From Chloroflexota bacterium (lineage in GTDB: Bacteria; Chloroflexota; UBA11872; UBA12225), in assembly GCA_030447525.1 (NCBI GenBank), contig JAUJOR010000009.1, forward strand, positions 153,021 through 217,020: a DNA stretch of 64,000 nucleotides, written 5' to 3'. The position numbers and the translations under genes were made by a program. The notes under the pieces are model-generated. The model saw nothing but the letters and a program-made list of their open reading frames with translations. It was not told the DNA's origin and made no database searches. Shown in pieces: positions 10,368 through 20,234 of the stretch. Every line of letters begins with the position of its first letter. Positions within the stretch are counted from its first letter, which is position 1.

Positions 10368-10555
10368 CTCCTCATCCTCTCATACAGAGCGTAAGCCCCG
10401 GCCGCCTCCAGGTCGGAGGGGAAGATACCCCAAATGCCACCACCGCCGGCCGGGATTCCGCCCCCTGCCCCCGGCCCCTCCCGGCGGGAGAGGTGGACCG
10501 CCTCCCCGCGCCTTGAACAAGGCAGGATAGGGGGCGCGGACGCGGGGCGCATCAA
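10364..10555 (-). CDS. Possible small ORF coupled to hemE
   Basis: A 63-codon leftward frame whose TGA overlaps the hemE ATG as ATGA, the same coupling used between real genes here. Its last 25 codons (WGIFPSDLEAAGAYALYERMR) look protein-like. The first half is Gly/Pro/Arg-rich and may not be coding. No family is recognised. The 10368-10606 interval must also contain the haem operon promoter and the cobT 3' end; no clear terminator was found between the two operons. Confidence 0.25.
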   Translation of the reverse strand: MMRPASAPPILPCSRRGEAVHLSRREGPGAGGGIPAGGGGIWGIFPSDLEAAGAYALYERMRR

Positions 10556-10606
10556 AGAGCCAGTTTGGCAATCTGCCGGCCACAGCTCACCGGCGCGGAT
10601 TGCGGA

Positions 10607-11791
10607 TCAGGGAGCCACCGCAGCGGGTAGGGGGCCGGCCACCCCGGCCTCGCCGAAGGTGGCCATGTCTCGCAGCACGGCGACGGCATCGTCCAGGAGA
10701 TGCATCGCCATGGCCGCCCCGGTGCCCTCGCCGAGGCGCAGATCGAGGGACAACAAGGGAACCAGCTTGAGACGCTCCAGGACGAGGCGGTGGCCGATCT
10801 CCACACTGGCATGGGCGGGGATGAGGTACTCCCGCACGGCTGGGCAGAGGGTCACCGCCAGGAGGGCGGCCGCCCCGGAGATGAAGCCGTCGATCACCAC
10901 CGGCCGGCGCCGGGCGGCCCCTCCCAGGATGACCCCGGCGATCGCCCCAATCTCGTAGCCCCCCACCTTGCCCAGGACGTCCAGCGGATCGACCGGGTCT
11001 GGCCGGTTGACCGTCAGCGCCCGCTCGATCACGGCCACCTTGCGCTCCCAGGTGGGCCGGTCGATCCCCGTGCCCCGACCGGTGACATCGCGTGCCGGGG
11101 CGCCGCTGAGGGCGGCCACGATGGCGCTGGCCGCCGTGGTGTTGCCGATCCCCATGTCTCCGGTGCCCACCACAGTGCAGCCGGTCGACCTGCCTGCTCG
11201 AGGACCGGCTCCCGCGCCGGCATTCAGGGTCGTGTCTCGGGCAACGCCGGCACGTACCCCCGCGCGTCGCCCCCCCGGCAGCCCATCTCGGGCGGCGCGG
11301 TGGGCGAGACGGATGCCTGCCGCCACGGCCCGCGCGGCGTCGGGGCGGGACATGGCCGGGCCCTGCGCCATGTTCGCCGTCCCCCGGCCCAGCTTGGTGT
11401 GGACGATAGGGAGCTCGGCCGGGAAGTCGTGGTTTACCCCCAGGTCGGCGATCAAGACGCGGGCGCGCGCCCGGCGGGCCAGGACGCTGATGGCCGCCCC
11501 GCCCCGCACGAAGTTGTAGATCATCTGGGCGGTGACGGCGGCGGGATAGGCGCTGACGCCTTCAACCGTTACCCCATGGTCGGCGGCGCAGACGATCACC
11601 ACCCGCCGTCCAATGGAAGGGAGGGCCGCCCCGGTGATCCCGGCCAGGCGGATTCCCAGCTCCTCCAGCCGGCCCAGGCTCCCGGGGGGCTTGGTCAGGC
11701 GGGCGTGCCGCGCCCTCGCCCCCGCCGCCGCCTGGACGTCCAGCGGCCCGATGGCGTCCCCGGTCTGCTCGATAATCGTCTCGGGCCTCAT
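10607..11791 (-). CDS. cobT: Nicotinate-nucleotide:dimethylbenzimidazole phosphoribosyltransferase
   Basis: Makes alpha-ribazole phosphate from nicotinate mononucleotide and a lower-ligand base, the first step of nucleotide-loop assembly. The C-terminal LGEGTGAAMAMHLLDDAVAV contains the conserved catalytic-Glu region. GTGDMGIGNTTAASAI and CAADHGVTVEGVSAYP are also typical. The start at 11791 (MRPETIIEQTGDAIGPLD) is chosen because it matches usual N-termini; the frame is open 22 codons further upstream. It is the last gene of the cobalamin operon. Confidence 0.95.
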   Translation of the reverse strand: MRPETIIEQTGDAIGPLDVQAAAGARARHARLTKPPGSLGRLEELGIRLAGITGAALPSIGRRVVIVCAADHGVTVEGVSAYPAAVTAQMIYNFVRGGAAISVLARRARARVLIADLGVNHDFPAELPIVHTKLGRGTANMAQGPAMSRPDAARAVAAGIRLAHRAARDGLPGGRRAGVRAGVARDTTLNAGAGAGPRAGRSTGCTVVGTGDMGIGNTTAASAIVAALSGAPARDVTGRGTGIDRPTWERKVAVIERALTVNRPDPVDPLDVLGKVGGYEIGAIAGVILGGAARRRPVVIDGFISGAAALLAVTLCPAVREYLIPAHASVEIGHRLVLERLKLVPLLSLDLRLGEGTGAAMAMHLLDDAVAVLRDMATFGEAGVAGPLPAAVAP

Positions 11792-11905
11792 GACTGCCCG
11801 CTCAATCCTCGGCCGTCGGTCTTCGGTCTGCACAGGCACCAGCAATGACGGCCCCACTGCGAGGAAAGGGCCTTTCCAGGGCTGCCGCTGTCCCTTGAGC
11901 GGGGA

Positions 11906-12532
11906 TCAGTCCCCACCAGGCTGCCCCAGCGCCCGCACCGTCTCCCGGCTGAGGCGTTTGACGTCCACCGGCAGGCCGGCGACGAGGAGGAACACCTCGC
12001 CGGCAGCCCCCGCCAGGGTGGCATTGACTCGACCCAGCAAGTCTCGGAAGGCCCGCCCCAGCGGGTACGGGGGCACGACTCCCATGCCTGCTTCCGCGGT
12101 GACCAGGATGAGGTGCCCTTCACGTGAGCCCCAGCGCCTGGCGATACCCTCCACCTCCTCCACCAGCGTCCCTTCCAGGGCGGCGATGGATTGCCCGTCT
12201 AGCCCCTCCCCGGCCACCGGCTGGGCCTCCAGGAGGCGGTTGGAGACCCAGAAGTCCAGGGAGTCCACGAGCGCAACGCCCGCCCCGGCGGCCGGGGCCA
12301 CGTCCAGCGCCGTGGCCAGGTGGAGGGGCGCCTCGACCGTGGGCCAGCTCCCCGGGCGTTGGGCGCGGTGGCGGGCAACACGCGCCGCCATCTCGTCGTC
12401 CCAGATGCGTCCGGTGGCGACGTAGACGACGCCGGCACCCGGCGCCCCTCCGGCCAGACGGGCGGCGTAGCGCTCGGCAAAGGCGCTCTTGCCGCTGCGC
12501 ACCCCCCCGGTGACCATGATCAGTCTGTTCAC
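11906..12532 (-). CDS. cobU: Adenosylcobinamide kinase / phosphate guanylyltransferase
   Basis: Bifunctional enzyme that phosphorylates adenosylcobinamide and transfers GMP to give adenosylcobinamide-GDP. The P-loop GGVRSGKSAFAE lies at the N-terminus. YVATGRIWDDEMAARVARHRAQRP carries the guanylylation-histidine region. The C-terminal LVTAEAGMGVVPPYPLGRAFRDLLGR motif is diagnostic in form. A GTG at 12532 directly preceded by GGGGAGAG is preferred; an ATG further upstream is the alternative. Cytoplasmic, acting between CbiB and CobS. Confidence 0.94.
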   Translation of the reverse strand: MNRLIMVTGGVRSGKSAFAERYAARLAGGAPGAGVVYVATGRIWDDEMAARVARHRAQRPGSWPTVEAPLHLATALDVAPAAGAGVALVDSLDFWVSNRLLEAQPVAGEGLDGQSIAALEGTLVEEVEGIARRWGSREGHLILVTAEAGMGVVPPYPLGRAFRDLLGRVNATLAGAAGEVFLLVAGLPVDVKRLSRETVRALGQPGGD

Positions 12533-12591
12533 CTCTCCCCCCATCCCCCCTCTGGACGGGTGCATGAGTCACCGCTTGACGTTGGGGGCAT

Positions 12592-14148
12592 TCATCTCTG
12601 GCACCGTGGAGCGACTATCGGGTCACGGACATGGAGGCCAATGATGCGGTAGAGCTGCGGGACGTCCAGTGAGAGGCGAAGGGCCTCCGCCAGGCGGTCG
12701 TAGGGGGCGTCTCGCTCGCCGTCAGGCCCCGGGGCAAGCTCCAGCGAGCGTCCCTTGCGGGTGGCCGCCCAGCGCAGGAGGGCGTGGCGCACGGGGGCGT
12801 TGTCCAGCAGCCCATGGAGGTACGTCCCGATCACCGTGCCGGCCGTCCCCAGGCAGCCGTCTGGCCGCCCCCCGTCCAGGACAAAGGCCGGCGCGGCGGC
12901 GGTGACCTGGCTGCGCCCCACGTGGATCTCGTAGGCGGTGACCGGGGACCCGGCCGCGCCGGCCAGGGGCCCCGCGGTCGCCGCCACCCATCCCGCCACC
13001 TGGTGGGTGGTCTTCTCAGGGAGAAATTCGGTCTCCACAGGCAGCAGGCCGAGCCCGGCAACCCCGCCGGCCGGCGGGCCATCGACGCCGAGGGGGTCGC
13101 GCAGGTGCCGCCCCAGCATCTGGTAGCCCCCGCAGATCCCCAGGACGAGCGACCCGGCGGCGGCCAGCCCGACCACCCGCTCGGCCAGCCGTGTCTCCCG
13201 CAGCCACTGCAGATCGGCGATGGTCGTCTTCGTTCCGGGGATGATCACGATGTCCGGCCAGCCCAGGTCGTCGGCGTCGTCGACGTAGCGCAGCCCTGCG
13301 CCCGGCTCCGCCTCCAGCGGGGCAAAGTCGTCGAAGTTGGCGATGTGGGGCAGGCGGAGCACGGCCACATCCACCACCGCATCCGGCGCCGGGCGCCCCC
13401 GGGCACGGCTCTCCAGGGCCACCGAGTCTTCGTCGGCGATGCGCAGGTCGGGGAGGAAGGGGACAACCCCTAGCACCGGCAGGCCGGTGCGCTCCTGGAG
13501 AAAGGAGACGCCGTCCTGGAACAGGGAGACGTCGCCCCGGAAGCGATTGACGATCAGGCCTTGCACCAGGGCGCGTTCTTCTGGCTGGAGCAGGTCGAGC
13601 GTGCCGACGAGCGCGGCCATCACCCCGCCGCGGTCGATGTCCCCTACGAGCAGCACGGGGGCACCGGCATGGCGCGCGACGCGCATGTTTACGATCTCAT
13701 GGCTTCGTAGATTTACCTCTGCCGGGCTGCCGGCCCCTTCCACGACGACGACGTCGTGGGCCGCGCTCAGGCGATCGAAGGCCGCCGTGACTACTGGCCA
13801 GAGATCCAGCTTGCGCCGGAAGTAGTCACGCGCGCTCATCGTCCCGGCCGGCTTGCCCATCAGGACGAGCTGCGAGCGGGCCGCCCCCTCCGGCTTGAGG
13901 AGGATGGGGTTCATGTCTACATGGGGTGCCACTCCGGCGGCGGCCGCCTGCACCGCCTGGGCCCGCCCGATCTCCAGGCCCTCCGGCGTGGCAAAGGAGT
14001 TGAGGGCCATGTTCTGGGCCTTGAACGGGGCGACGCGATAGCCGTCCTGGCGCAACAGGCGGCAGAGCCCGGCGCAGAGCAGGCTCTTACCCACCGATGA
14101 GCCGGTGCCCTGGAGCATGATCACCTTTGCCGTGGCCGGTCGGCTCAT
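12592..14148 (-). CDS. cobQ: Cobyric acid synthase (glutamine-hydrolysing)
   Basis: Amidates the b, d, e and g side chains of adenosylcobyrinic a,c-diamide with glutamine as nitrogen donor. The N-terminal dethiobiotin-synthetase-like ATPase domain has the P-loop GTGSSVGKSLL and FKAQNMALNS. The C-terminal class I amidotransferase domain has the nucleophile in LVLGICGGYQML. The start at 14148 overlaps the upstream cobC stop by 4 bp and gives the normal 518 residues; the extra 80 codons open upstream are a shadow. Confidence 0.96.
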   Translation of the reverse strand: MSRPATAKVIMLQGTGSSVGKSLLCAGLCRLLRQDGYRVAPFKAQNMALNSFATPEGLEIGRAQAVQAAAAGVAPHVDMNPILLKPEGAARSQLVLMGKPAGTMSARDYFRRKLDLWPVVTAAFDRLSAAHDVVVVEGAGSPAEVNLRSHEIVNMRVARHAGAPVLLVGDIDRGGVMAALVGTLDLLQPEERALVQGLIVNRFRGDVSLFQDGVSFLQERTGLPVLGVVPFLPDLRIADEDSVALESRARGRPAPDAVVDVAVLRLPHIANFDDFAPLEAEPGAGLRYVDDADDLGWPDIVIIPGTKTTIADLQWLRETRLAERVVGLAAAGSLVLGICGGYQMLGRHLRDPLGVDGPPAGGVAGLGLLPVETEFLPEKTTHQVAGWVAATAGPLAGAAGSPVTAYEIHVGRSQVTAAAPAFVLDGGRPDGCLGTAGTVIGTYLHGLLDNAPVRHALLRWAATRKGRSLELAPGPDGERDAPYDRLAEALRLSLDVPQLYRIIGLHVRDPIVAPRCQR

Positions 14149-14876
14149 TGGAAGAGTCCCTCTCTGGCGCCCCGCTGGTGCCCCGGCCCCGTCGCGGCTC
14201 CGGCTGGACAGGCGAGCGATGAGGCTGCGGACGTGACACCCCGGGCCGTATACATAGGGCTTCCGTCCAGGTGGAGGCGATCGTTCAGGCGCACGATGCG
14301 GACCCCGGCGCCGGCGTCCCAAGTCACCTCCGAAAGGGAGGCGTAGTCCAGCTGAAAGCGCCAGTGCTCCGTCGCCGGTAGCCCTAGGAGGAGACAAAGG
14401 AGCAGGCGCAGTGGACCACCGTGGGCCACGATGAGGAATGTGGCGTCCGGGTGCGCTGCGGCGTCTCGACGCAGCCGCTGAAGCCAGCGCGTGACCCGCC
14501 CGACGAGGTGGGCCAGGGACTCCCCGCCGGGCGCGGCCCCCTCCCCACCCAGGACGGCGCCGGCCGCCGGATGGGTAGCCAAGGCGGCATAGGTCTCCCC
14601 TTCCCAGTCCCCAAAGTGCAGCTCCCGCAGCTCGCGGCAGACGTGCACCCGAGGGGGCGCGCCCAGTCCCTGCACCACCAGCTCCAGCGTCTCCCGCGCC
14701 CGGCGCAGGTCGCTGGTGTAGGCAGCCGCCAGGGGTAGCGAGGAGAGGCGCGCCCCCAGGCAGGCCGCCTGCTCCCGCCCGGCGTCAGAAAGCGGGACGT
14801 CGCTCCACCCGGCGTAGCGTCCAGCCCCCGTCCAGGCCGTTTCCCCGTGGCGCACCAGCAACCAGCGCGCAGCCAC
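14145..14876 (-). CDS. cobC: Histidine phosphatase, probable alpha-ribazole phosphatase
   Basis: A histidine phosphatase superfamily protein with LLVRHGETAWT at the N-terminus (phospho-acceptor His), TSDLRRARETLE, and AHGGPLRLLLCLLLGLP near the C-terminus. In this operon it most likely dephosphorylates alpha-ribazole-5'-phosphate or adenosylcobalamin-5'-phosphate. It begins with GTG one base after the upstream gene's stop and overlaps cobQ by 4 bp. The last 50 residues exceed the usual domain and look unstructured. Specificity is inferred from context. Confidence 0.85.
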   Translation of the reverse strand: MAARWLLVRHGETAWTGAGRYAGWSDVPLSDAGREQAACLGARLSSLPLAAAYTSDLRRARETLELVVQGLGAPPRVHVCRELRELHFGDWEGETYAALATHPAAGAVLGGEGAAPGGESLAHLVGRVTRWLQRLRRDAAAHPDATFLIVAHGGPLRLLLCLLLGLPATEHWRFQLDYASLSEVTWDAGAGVRIVRLNDRLHLDGSPMYTARGVTSAASSLACPAGAATGPGHQRGAREGLFQ

Positions 14877-14877
14877 G

Positions 14878-16074
14878 CTATCCCTCCGCCTCGCCTGCGG
14901 CCGCTCCGCTGATCTCGTGGCCGGCCGTTCCCAGGATCTCTCGCAGCGCCCGGATCAGGTGGGCGCACTCTGGCCCGGTGCGCACGCCGATCCGCACGTG
15001 CCCCGGGAGGCCAAACGAGGTGCAGTCCCGCACGACGCAACCCCGGCGCAGGAGGCGGGCGCGAAACAGCGCGGCGTCTCCCACCTCCACCAGCACAAAG
15101 TTCGCCGCCGGGGGGGTCACCCGCAGGCCAAGGGCCTGCAGCTCCAGGACCAGCTCCCGGCGCGCCGCCCATACCTCGGCGCGCCCTCGATCAAGGTACT
15201 CCGCGTCGGCCAGGGCCGCCGCCCCGGCTGCCTGCGCGGGGGTGTTGACACTCCACGGGGGCTGAGTCAAGCGCAAGGCGCCGGCCATCGCCGCCGTCCC
15301 CAGGCCATAGCCCAGTCGTAGCCCGGCCAGGGCGTAGTCCTTGGTCAGCGAGCGCAGCAGGAATAGGTGCCCGGAGGGGAGAAGATCCAGGAGCGACTCG
15401 GCCTCCTGAACAAAGGGGAGATAGGCCTCGTCCACCACCAGCAAGGACCCGGCGGCGACGCAGGCGTCCAGCAGGGTGACGACGGCCCGGCGAGGGAGAT
15501 AGCCCCCCGTAGGATTATTGGGGTTGCACAGCCACACCAGCGAGGGCCGCCGGCGTACGATCTCCCGGGCGCCGCCCTGGACGTCAGGCTCGAACATCGG
15601 CGGGAGGGCGTTCTCCCATTGCACGCCCGCGCCCAGCAGGCGCGACGCACGCTCGTATTCCCCATAGGTGGGGCCGCAGATAAGCACCTGGGGCCTCGTG
15701 CCCGGAGCCAGGGACGGCGCCGGACCGGGGCCGGCGGCCGCAGGGCGGGGGCGGACGTAGGCCAGGGCCAGCGACCAGATCAGCTCGGATGAGCCGTTCC
15801 CGACGACGATCTGCTCGGGGTCGAGCGCCAGACCGGCCGCCAGGGCCCGGCGTAGGGGCAGGGCCGTGGGATGGGGGTAGCGCCAGGCGCCCTCCGCCCC
15901 CAGGCCGGCCAGGGCCGCCAGGGCCCCCGGGGGCGGGCCGAGGGGGTTGGTGCTGACGCTGAAATCGATCACGTCGGCGGGGGCCAGCCCCTGGCCCAGG
16001 ACATCCTCCGGCACAACCGACCCGTGCCGGACTGGGCGGACCGCCTGCAGCTCCGGGCGCGTCTCTACGCCCAC
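14878..16074 (-). CDS. cobD: L-threonine-O-3-phosphate decarboxylase, HisC-like
   Basis: A class I/II PLP aminotransferase-fold protein. Its place between cbiB and cobC points to decarboxylation of threonine phosphate to the aminopropanol phosphate linker of cobalamin. DFSVSTNPLGPP at the N-terminus, LVWLCNPNNPTGGYLP and the PLP-lysine segment LLRSLTKDYALAGLRLGYGLG support it. The frame is open much further upstream, but a GTG at 16074 with GGGGAG seven bases before it gives 398 residues and overlaps cbiB by 10 bp. A histidinol-phosphate aminotransferase is the alternative and cannot be fully excluded. Confidence 0.85.
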   Translation of the reverse strand: MGVETRPELQAVRPVRHGSVVPEDVLGQGLAPADVIDFSVSTNPLGPPPGALAALAGLGAEGAWRYPHPTALPLRRALAAGLALDPEQIVVGNGSSELIWSLALAYVRPRPAAAGPGPAPSLAPGTRPQVLICGPTYGEYERASRLLGAGVQWENALPPMFEPDVQGGAREIVRRRPSLVWLCNPNNPTGGYLPRRAVVTLLDACVAAGSLLVVDEAYLPFVQEAESLLDLLPSGHLFLLRSLTKDYALAGLRLGYGLGTAAMAGALRLTQPPWSVNTPAQAAGAAALADAEYLDRGRAEVWAARRELVLELQALGLRVTPPAANFVLVEVGDAALFRARLLRRGCVVRDCTSFGLPGHVRIGVRTGPECAHLIRALREILGTAGHEISGAAAGEAEG

Positions 16075-17126
16075 CGGCGCACTCCCCGGCAGAGGGCCCC
16101 GACCCCCTCCCTCCGTCGGTCGCTCCACCGGCCGGCTGGCCGAGAACCGACGTGCCGCCCCCGGCCGCCGGCCACCAGGCCGAGGAGGAGGGGTATGCCC
16201 AGGGCCAGGGCGGCACGGGTCAGACGGAGGGCGCGCCAGACGTCTCCCCCGGTGGGCTGACGTCCCTGGAGGTTGAGCCGGTAGCAACCCGCCTTTTCCA
16301 GCGTCACCCCCAGCGCCCCGGCGGCAGCGCTCATCGGCCAGCCGGCGTTGGGGCTCGCCGTCAGCCGGTGGTCACGCCGCATCACCCTCCAGGCCTCCAC
16401 CGGGCGACCACCCACCGCCGGCGCGGCCAGGACGAAGAGCAGGCCGGTAAGGCGCGCCGGCAGGAGGTTGGCCAGGTCGTCCAGGTAGGCAGCCACCTTG
16501 CCCAGGTGCTCATAGCGGGGGGTGCGATAGCCGATCATGGCGTCCAGGGTATTGACCACGCGGTAGGCCATCGCCCCCGGCAGGCCCCACAGCACAAAGT
16601 AGAACAACGGGGCGACCACCGAGTCGCTGCTGTTCTCGGCCACGGACTCGATGGCAGCGGCCGCCAGCAGCGGGGGCGGGAGCGTGGCGGTGTCCCGGCT
16701 GACGAGGCTGCGCAGGGCCTCACGCGCCCCAGGGAGATCCTCCGCCGTCAGGGCGGCGCCGACGTCCGCCGTTGCCCGCAGCAGCGCCCGCACGGCAAAG
16801 GCCGGCTTCAGGCACAGCCCCAGGGCCACCGTCCCCAGGGCCACGCCGAGCGCACCCCCCTGCCCCCGGACGCGTTGCAGACTCTGCTCAAGGAGCCAGG
16901 CCGGCAGAACGAAGAGGCCGGCGCACAGGGCTACCATGCCGGCCCCGTAGATGAGACGTCGCCCCTCGCCGCACGGGGCGCGCCGCTCCAGGAGAGCGAT
17001 CGTCCGTCCCATCCACACCACCGGGTGGATGCTGGCCGGGGGCTCGCCCCCGATCACGTCCACGCCCAGCGCCACGGCCAGGGCCAGCCTGGCCTCTGGC
17101 TTTCTGGAGTGAGCCGTTCTAGCCAC
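16065..17126 (-). CDS. cbiB: Adenosylcobinamide-phosphate synthase
   Basis: Integral membrane protein that attaches the aminopropanol (phosphate) arm to adenosylcobyric acid. GVDVIGGEPPASIHPVVWMGR near the start matches the family's D-x-x-x-G-D/E-P...HPV-x-W-G signature. SVAENSSDSVVAPLFYFVLWG and NTLDAMIGYRTPRYEHLGKVAA are the conserved central motifs. Several hydrophobic segments are present. It starts with GTG overlapping cobS by 8 bp. The C-terminal 50 residues are basic and poorly conserved in appearance. Confidence 0.95.
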   Translation of the reverse strand: MARTAHSRKPEARLALAVALGVDVIGGEPPASIHPVVWMGRTIALLERRAPCGEGRRLIYGAGMVALCAGLFVLPAWLLEQSLQRVRGQGGALGVALGTVALGLCLKPAFAVRALLRATADVGAALTAEDLPGAREALRSLVSRDTATLPPPLLAAAAIESVAENSSDSVVAPLFYFVLWGLPGAMAYRVVNTLDAMIGYRTPRYEHLGKVAAYLDDLANLLPARLTGLLFVLAAPAVGGRPVEAWRVMRRDHRLTASPNAGWPMSAAAGALGVTLEKAGCYRLNLQGRQPTGGDVWRALRLTRAALALGIPLLLGLVAGGRGRHVGSRPAGRWSDRRREGVGALCRGVRRWA

Positions 17127-18036
17127 GGGGCCCCTTCCCCAGCAGGGCTACCAGGGTAATCAGCAGGGCACCTTCGACGATCTCCCCGATGGCCCCATAG
17201 CCGTCGCCGGTGAGGCCACCCAGGCGCTGGGTGATGAGCCATCCAGTCACCAGGGTGACGCCGGCCGCCAGGGCCAGGAGGGCCAGGCCCAGCCAGCCGA
17301 GAGCGAGCCACATCCCGGCCAGCGCCAAGATGGTGGCCACGGAGACGCCAGGCAGGCTGACGCCGGCCTTGAAGGAGGCTCCCAGGCCCCGGGGCCGGGC
17401 GTACGGGAATCCCCAGATGGCCCCGGCCATGGCCCAGCGGGCGGCGATGAGCGCCCCCACCAGGGACGGGCCCCGCATCTCGGCCGGCAGGGCCACCAGG
17501 GTAACGTACTTCAAGAGGAGCTGTAGCGCCCCGCCCAGGACGCCAAAGGACCCCACCCGGCTGTCACGCATGATCTCCAGGCGCCGCTCCGCCGTGCGCC
17601 CGCCGAACAGGCCGTCACAGGTGTCCATCAGCCCGTCAAGGTGCAGCCCCCCGGTCAGGAGCGTGATAGCCAGGAGCAGGAGTACCGTGGCGACAGAGAT
17701 GGGGAGCGCCAGGCGCAGGATTCGGTCGAGCCCGGCCAGGGCCAGCCCCAGGGCCGCGCCGACGAGTGGGAACAGCGCCAGCGCCCGCCCCAGATGATGG
17801 CTCTGTGCCGGGACCGCCAGGGGGAGGGGCACGGCGGTGAGAAACTGGAAGGCGAGCGCCGGTGGGGCCAGCGCCTCGCGCCACCAGGGGACGTGTCTCA
17901 TCGGGCGGCCGGCTCCCGGGCTGCCGCCGGGGGATGAATCACCCGCGGACGAGCCGCTCGGGGGGGCCCCGGCGGGGGAAAGCCCCACCGGGGCGGCGCC
18001 TGGGGGAGGGGCGTCTCCCGCGGCCGCTACACCCAC
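17119..18036 (-). CDS. cobS: Adenosylcobinamide-GDP ribazoletransferase (cobalamin synthase)
   Basis: Joins adenosylcobinamide-GDP and alpha-ribazole (phosphate) to make adenosylcobalamin (phosphate) in the membrane. [13 protein letters not shown] opens the conserved part, and [38 protein letters not shown] sequence gives the metal-binding signature. A GTG at 18036 has a good GGAGG site and overlaps chlID by 10 bp. It adds a 45-residue Gly/Pro/Ser-rich leader. The conventional N-terminus would be the ATG at 17901. Either start is possible. Confidence 0.93.
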   Translation of the reverse strand: MGVAAAGDAPPPGAAPVGLSPAGAPPSGSSAGDSSPGGSPGAGRPMRHVPWWREALAPPALAFQFLTAVPLPLAVPAQSHHLGRALALFPLVGAALGLALAGLDRILRLALPISVATVLLLLAITLLTGGLHLDGLMDTCDGLFGGRTAERRLEIMRDSRVGSFGVLGGALQLLLKYVTLVALPAEMRGPSLVGALIAARWAMAGAIWGFPYARPRGLGASFKAGVSLPGVSVATILALAGMWLALGWLGLALLALAAGVTLVTGWLITQRLGGLTGDGYGAIGEIVEGALLITLVALLGKGPRG

Positions 18037-20234
18037 CGCGCCCTCCGCATCACGTTCCCCGGCGGGGCAAGTCGCTGCATGGCCGAGACCAGGCTCCCGG
18101 CCCCATCTGGCCCGGTCTGGCGTCCGGCTCTACGCCCCGGCCGGCTGCCGTCTCCTTCAGGCGCCCCTGAGAGACGCAAGACTGCCCCTCCCAGGGCCTC
18201 GGCCAGGGCCTGGCTGAGACCGACGTGAAAGCTGCCCCAGTCGGCGTCGATCACGGCTGCGGCTATCCCCGCCCGGCGCAGGCGTTCCGCCGCCCGCAAG
18301 GCGTCGGACCACGGGTCGCCGCCCCTACGGGCCACGTTGGCTTTCCCGTCCGTGAGCAAGACAACGAGGGGAGCGGCCCCGCGGGCGTAGCGACCAATAG
18401 TCTCCCCCGCCAGGTCGAGCGCCGCCGCCAGAGGCGTCCGCCCGCCGGTCTCCAGGCCCATGAGACGCCGGTCGGCCAGCTCGACGCTGTTCGTCGGTGG
18501 GAGGACGAGCCGGGCCTGCTCCCCCCGGAAGACGATCACGCCAACCGCATCGCGCCGGCGGTAGGCGTCCAGGAGCAGGGCCCGGGCGGCCCCTTTGGCC
18601 AGGGCCATGCGCCGCCGTCCGGCCATCGACCCACTGGCGTCGACGACGAACAGGAGGAGGCGACCGGGGTGCCCCTCGAACACCCGCTCCCGAACGTCAC
18701 CCGGGCGCAGGCTCAGCGCCGGGGGCATGGCCTGGCCCTCCCTCAAGGGGGCGGATACGGCGGACAGCGGGCCCCGGCGGGCGCCCTGATGCGGGGCCGC
18801 CGCTCGAAGGGTGGCGTCAAAGGCGACGGTCGCCGGCCGGGCCCGAGGCTGAACGCTGGCTACGTGGCGACCCCGGCGCCGGGCCGCCCCCCCTCGCCCC
18901 GCCTGGCGGCGCCCAGCGGTCGGAACGCCCTCGCGCCCCGCCGGCGCCGGGTCCGGCAGCGCCCCGTGTGGCACGGCCGCGTCTAAGAACTGCCCGTCCT
19001 GGTTGCCCGCCGGCGGGGCTACCGTCCCGCCGTCTTCCCCCGAGGTGTCGGGGGGCCCTCCGCCCCCCCCCGCCGGGGGCCCTCCGTCTCCCCCGGCCGG
19101 GGACGCCCCAGCGCTGGCACCGGGAGAGGGGTCGTCGCCTGCCAGGCGGTCGAGGAGGTCTGGATCGAACGCGGAGTCGTCAAACGGCCGGCGCCGGCGC
19201 CGGTGGGGCAGGGCCAGCTCGGCGGCCCCACGGACATCCGCCGCCGTGGCCTGGTGGCGTCCGTCGAGGGCCGCCAGGGCCGCTGCTCCTTTATAGATGA
19301 CGATGTCCGCCCGCAGCCCGTCCACCTCGTAGGCGACGCAGATGCGGGTAATCAGGTCGAGCAGGGCATCATCGATCTGCACCGCCGGGAGGCGCTCGCG
19401 CGCCGAGATAATGCGCGCCGCCAGTCGGCGGTCGGCCACCCCCCAGCGGGCGGTGAACGCCAGCGGATCGGCGTCAAAGGCGATGCGTCGCCGCACGATG
19501 GCGGCGCGCGCCACGGGGTCGCGTGGTGTGGTCACGTCCACCGCCAGGCCGAAGCGATCGAGGAGCTGGGGACGCAGCTCTCCTTCTTCCGGGTTCATCG
19601 TCCCCACCAGGACGAAGCGCGCCGCATGGAGGACGGAGATCCCTTCCCGCTCCACGCGGTGCGTCCCGCCGGCGGCCGCGTCGAGAACGATATCTACTAG
19701 ATGATCCGGTAAGAGATTGACCTCGTCCACGTAGAGGATGCCCCGGTTGGCCCCCGCCAGGAGCCCCGGCTCGAAGCGACGCACCCCCCGCCGGATGGCC
19801 GCCTCCAGGTTAAAGCTCCCGGCGACGCGGTCCTCCGTGGCCGACACGGGGAGCTCCACCAGGGGCACGGGGCGCAGCGACCAGGGGCGCGACGTCCTCT
19901 CCCCTGCTCCCGGAACGTCGCCCGGCCGAGCGCTCGCTGGCGGTGAGACCCTCTCCGGGGAGTCCGCACCCAGACAGGCCCCACCATCAACGCACCAGGG
20001 GCAAGCTTCCGGGGGGTCGTCTGGGGCGCAGTTGAACGGGCACCCGTCTACCACCGGGAGGGGAGGGAGAAGGGCCGCTAGGGCCCGCACCGCCGTCGAC
20101 TTGGCGGTGCCTTTTTCCCCGCGGATCAGCGCCCCGCCGATGGAAGGATCGACGGCGTTGAGCACCAGGGCCCGCTTCAAGGGCTCCTGGCCGGCAATGG
20201 CAGAAAAGGGGAACACCGGACGGATACCACTCAC
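18027..20234 (-). CDS. Fused ChlI/ChlD-type AAA+/VWA chelatase subunit
   Basis: A 735-residue motor subunit that should power cobalt insertion together with CobN. The N-terminal AAA+ domain has Walker [10 protein letters not shown] (residues 39-47), a CPFNC...CPWC four-cysteine insert near 65-85, [14 protein letters not shown] (Walker B) and the [18 protein letters not shown] sensor region. A Pro/Gly/Asp-rich linker at roughly 375-470 follows. The C-terminal VWA domain has MIDAS residues in VVDASGSM and LLTDGKAN. It thus combines BchI/ChlI and BchD/ChlD functions. It overlaps cobN by 4 bp. No bacteriochlorophyll genes are nearby, so a cobalt role is favoured over magnesium. Confidence 0.9.
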   Translation of the reverse strand: MSGIRPVFPFSAIAGQEPLKRALVLNAVDPSIGGALIRGEKGTAKSTAVRALAALLPPLPVVDGCPFNCAPDDPPEACPWCVDGGACLGADSPERVSPPASARPGDVPGAGERTSRPWSLRPVPLVELPVSATEDRVAGSFNLEAAIRRGVRRFEPGLLAGANRGILYVDEVNLLPDHLVDIVLDAAAGGTHRVEREGISVLHAARFVLVGTMNPEEGELRPQLLDRFGLAVDVTTPRDPVARAAIVRRRIAFDADPLAFTARWGVADRRLAARIISARERLPAVQIDDALLDLITRICVAYEVDGLRADIVIYKGAAALAALDGRHQATAADVRGAAELALPHRRRRRPFDDSAFDPDLLDRLAGDDPSPGASAGASPAGGDGGPPAGGGGGPPDTSGEDGGTVAPPAGNQDGQFLDAAVPHGALPDPAPAGREGVPTAGRRQAGRGGAARRRGRHVASVQPRARPATVAFDATLRAAAPHQGARRGPLSAVSAPLREGQAMPPALSLRPGDVRERVFEGHPGRLLLFVVDASGSMAGRRRMALAKGAARALLLDAYRRRDAVGVIVFRGEQARLVLPPTNSVELADRRLMGLETGGRTPLAAALDLAGETIGRYARGAAPLVVLLTDGKANVARRGGDPWSDALRAAERLRRAGIAAAVIDADWGSFHVGLSQALAEALGGAVLRLSGAPEGDGSRPGRRAGRQTGPDGAGSLVSAMQRLAPPGNVMRRARWV

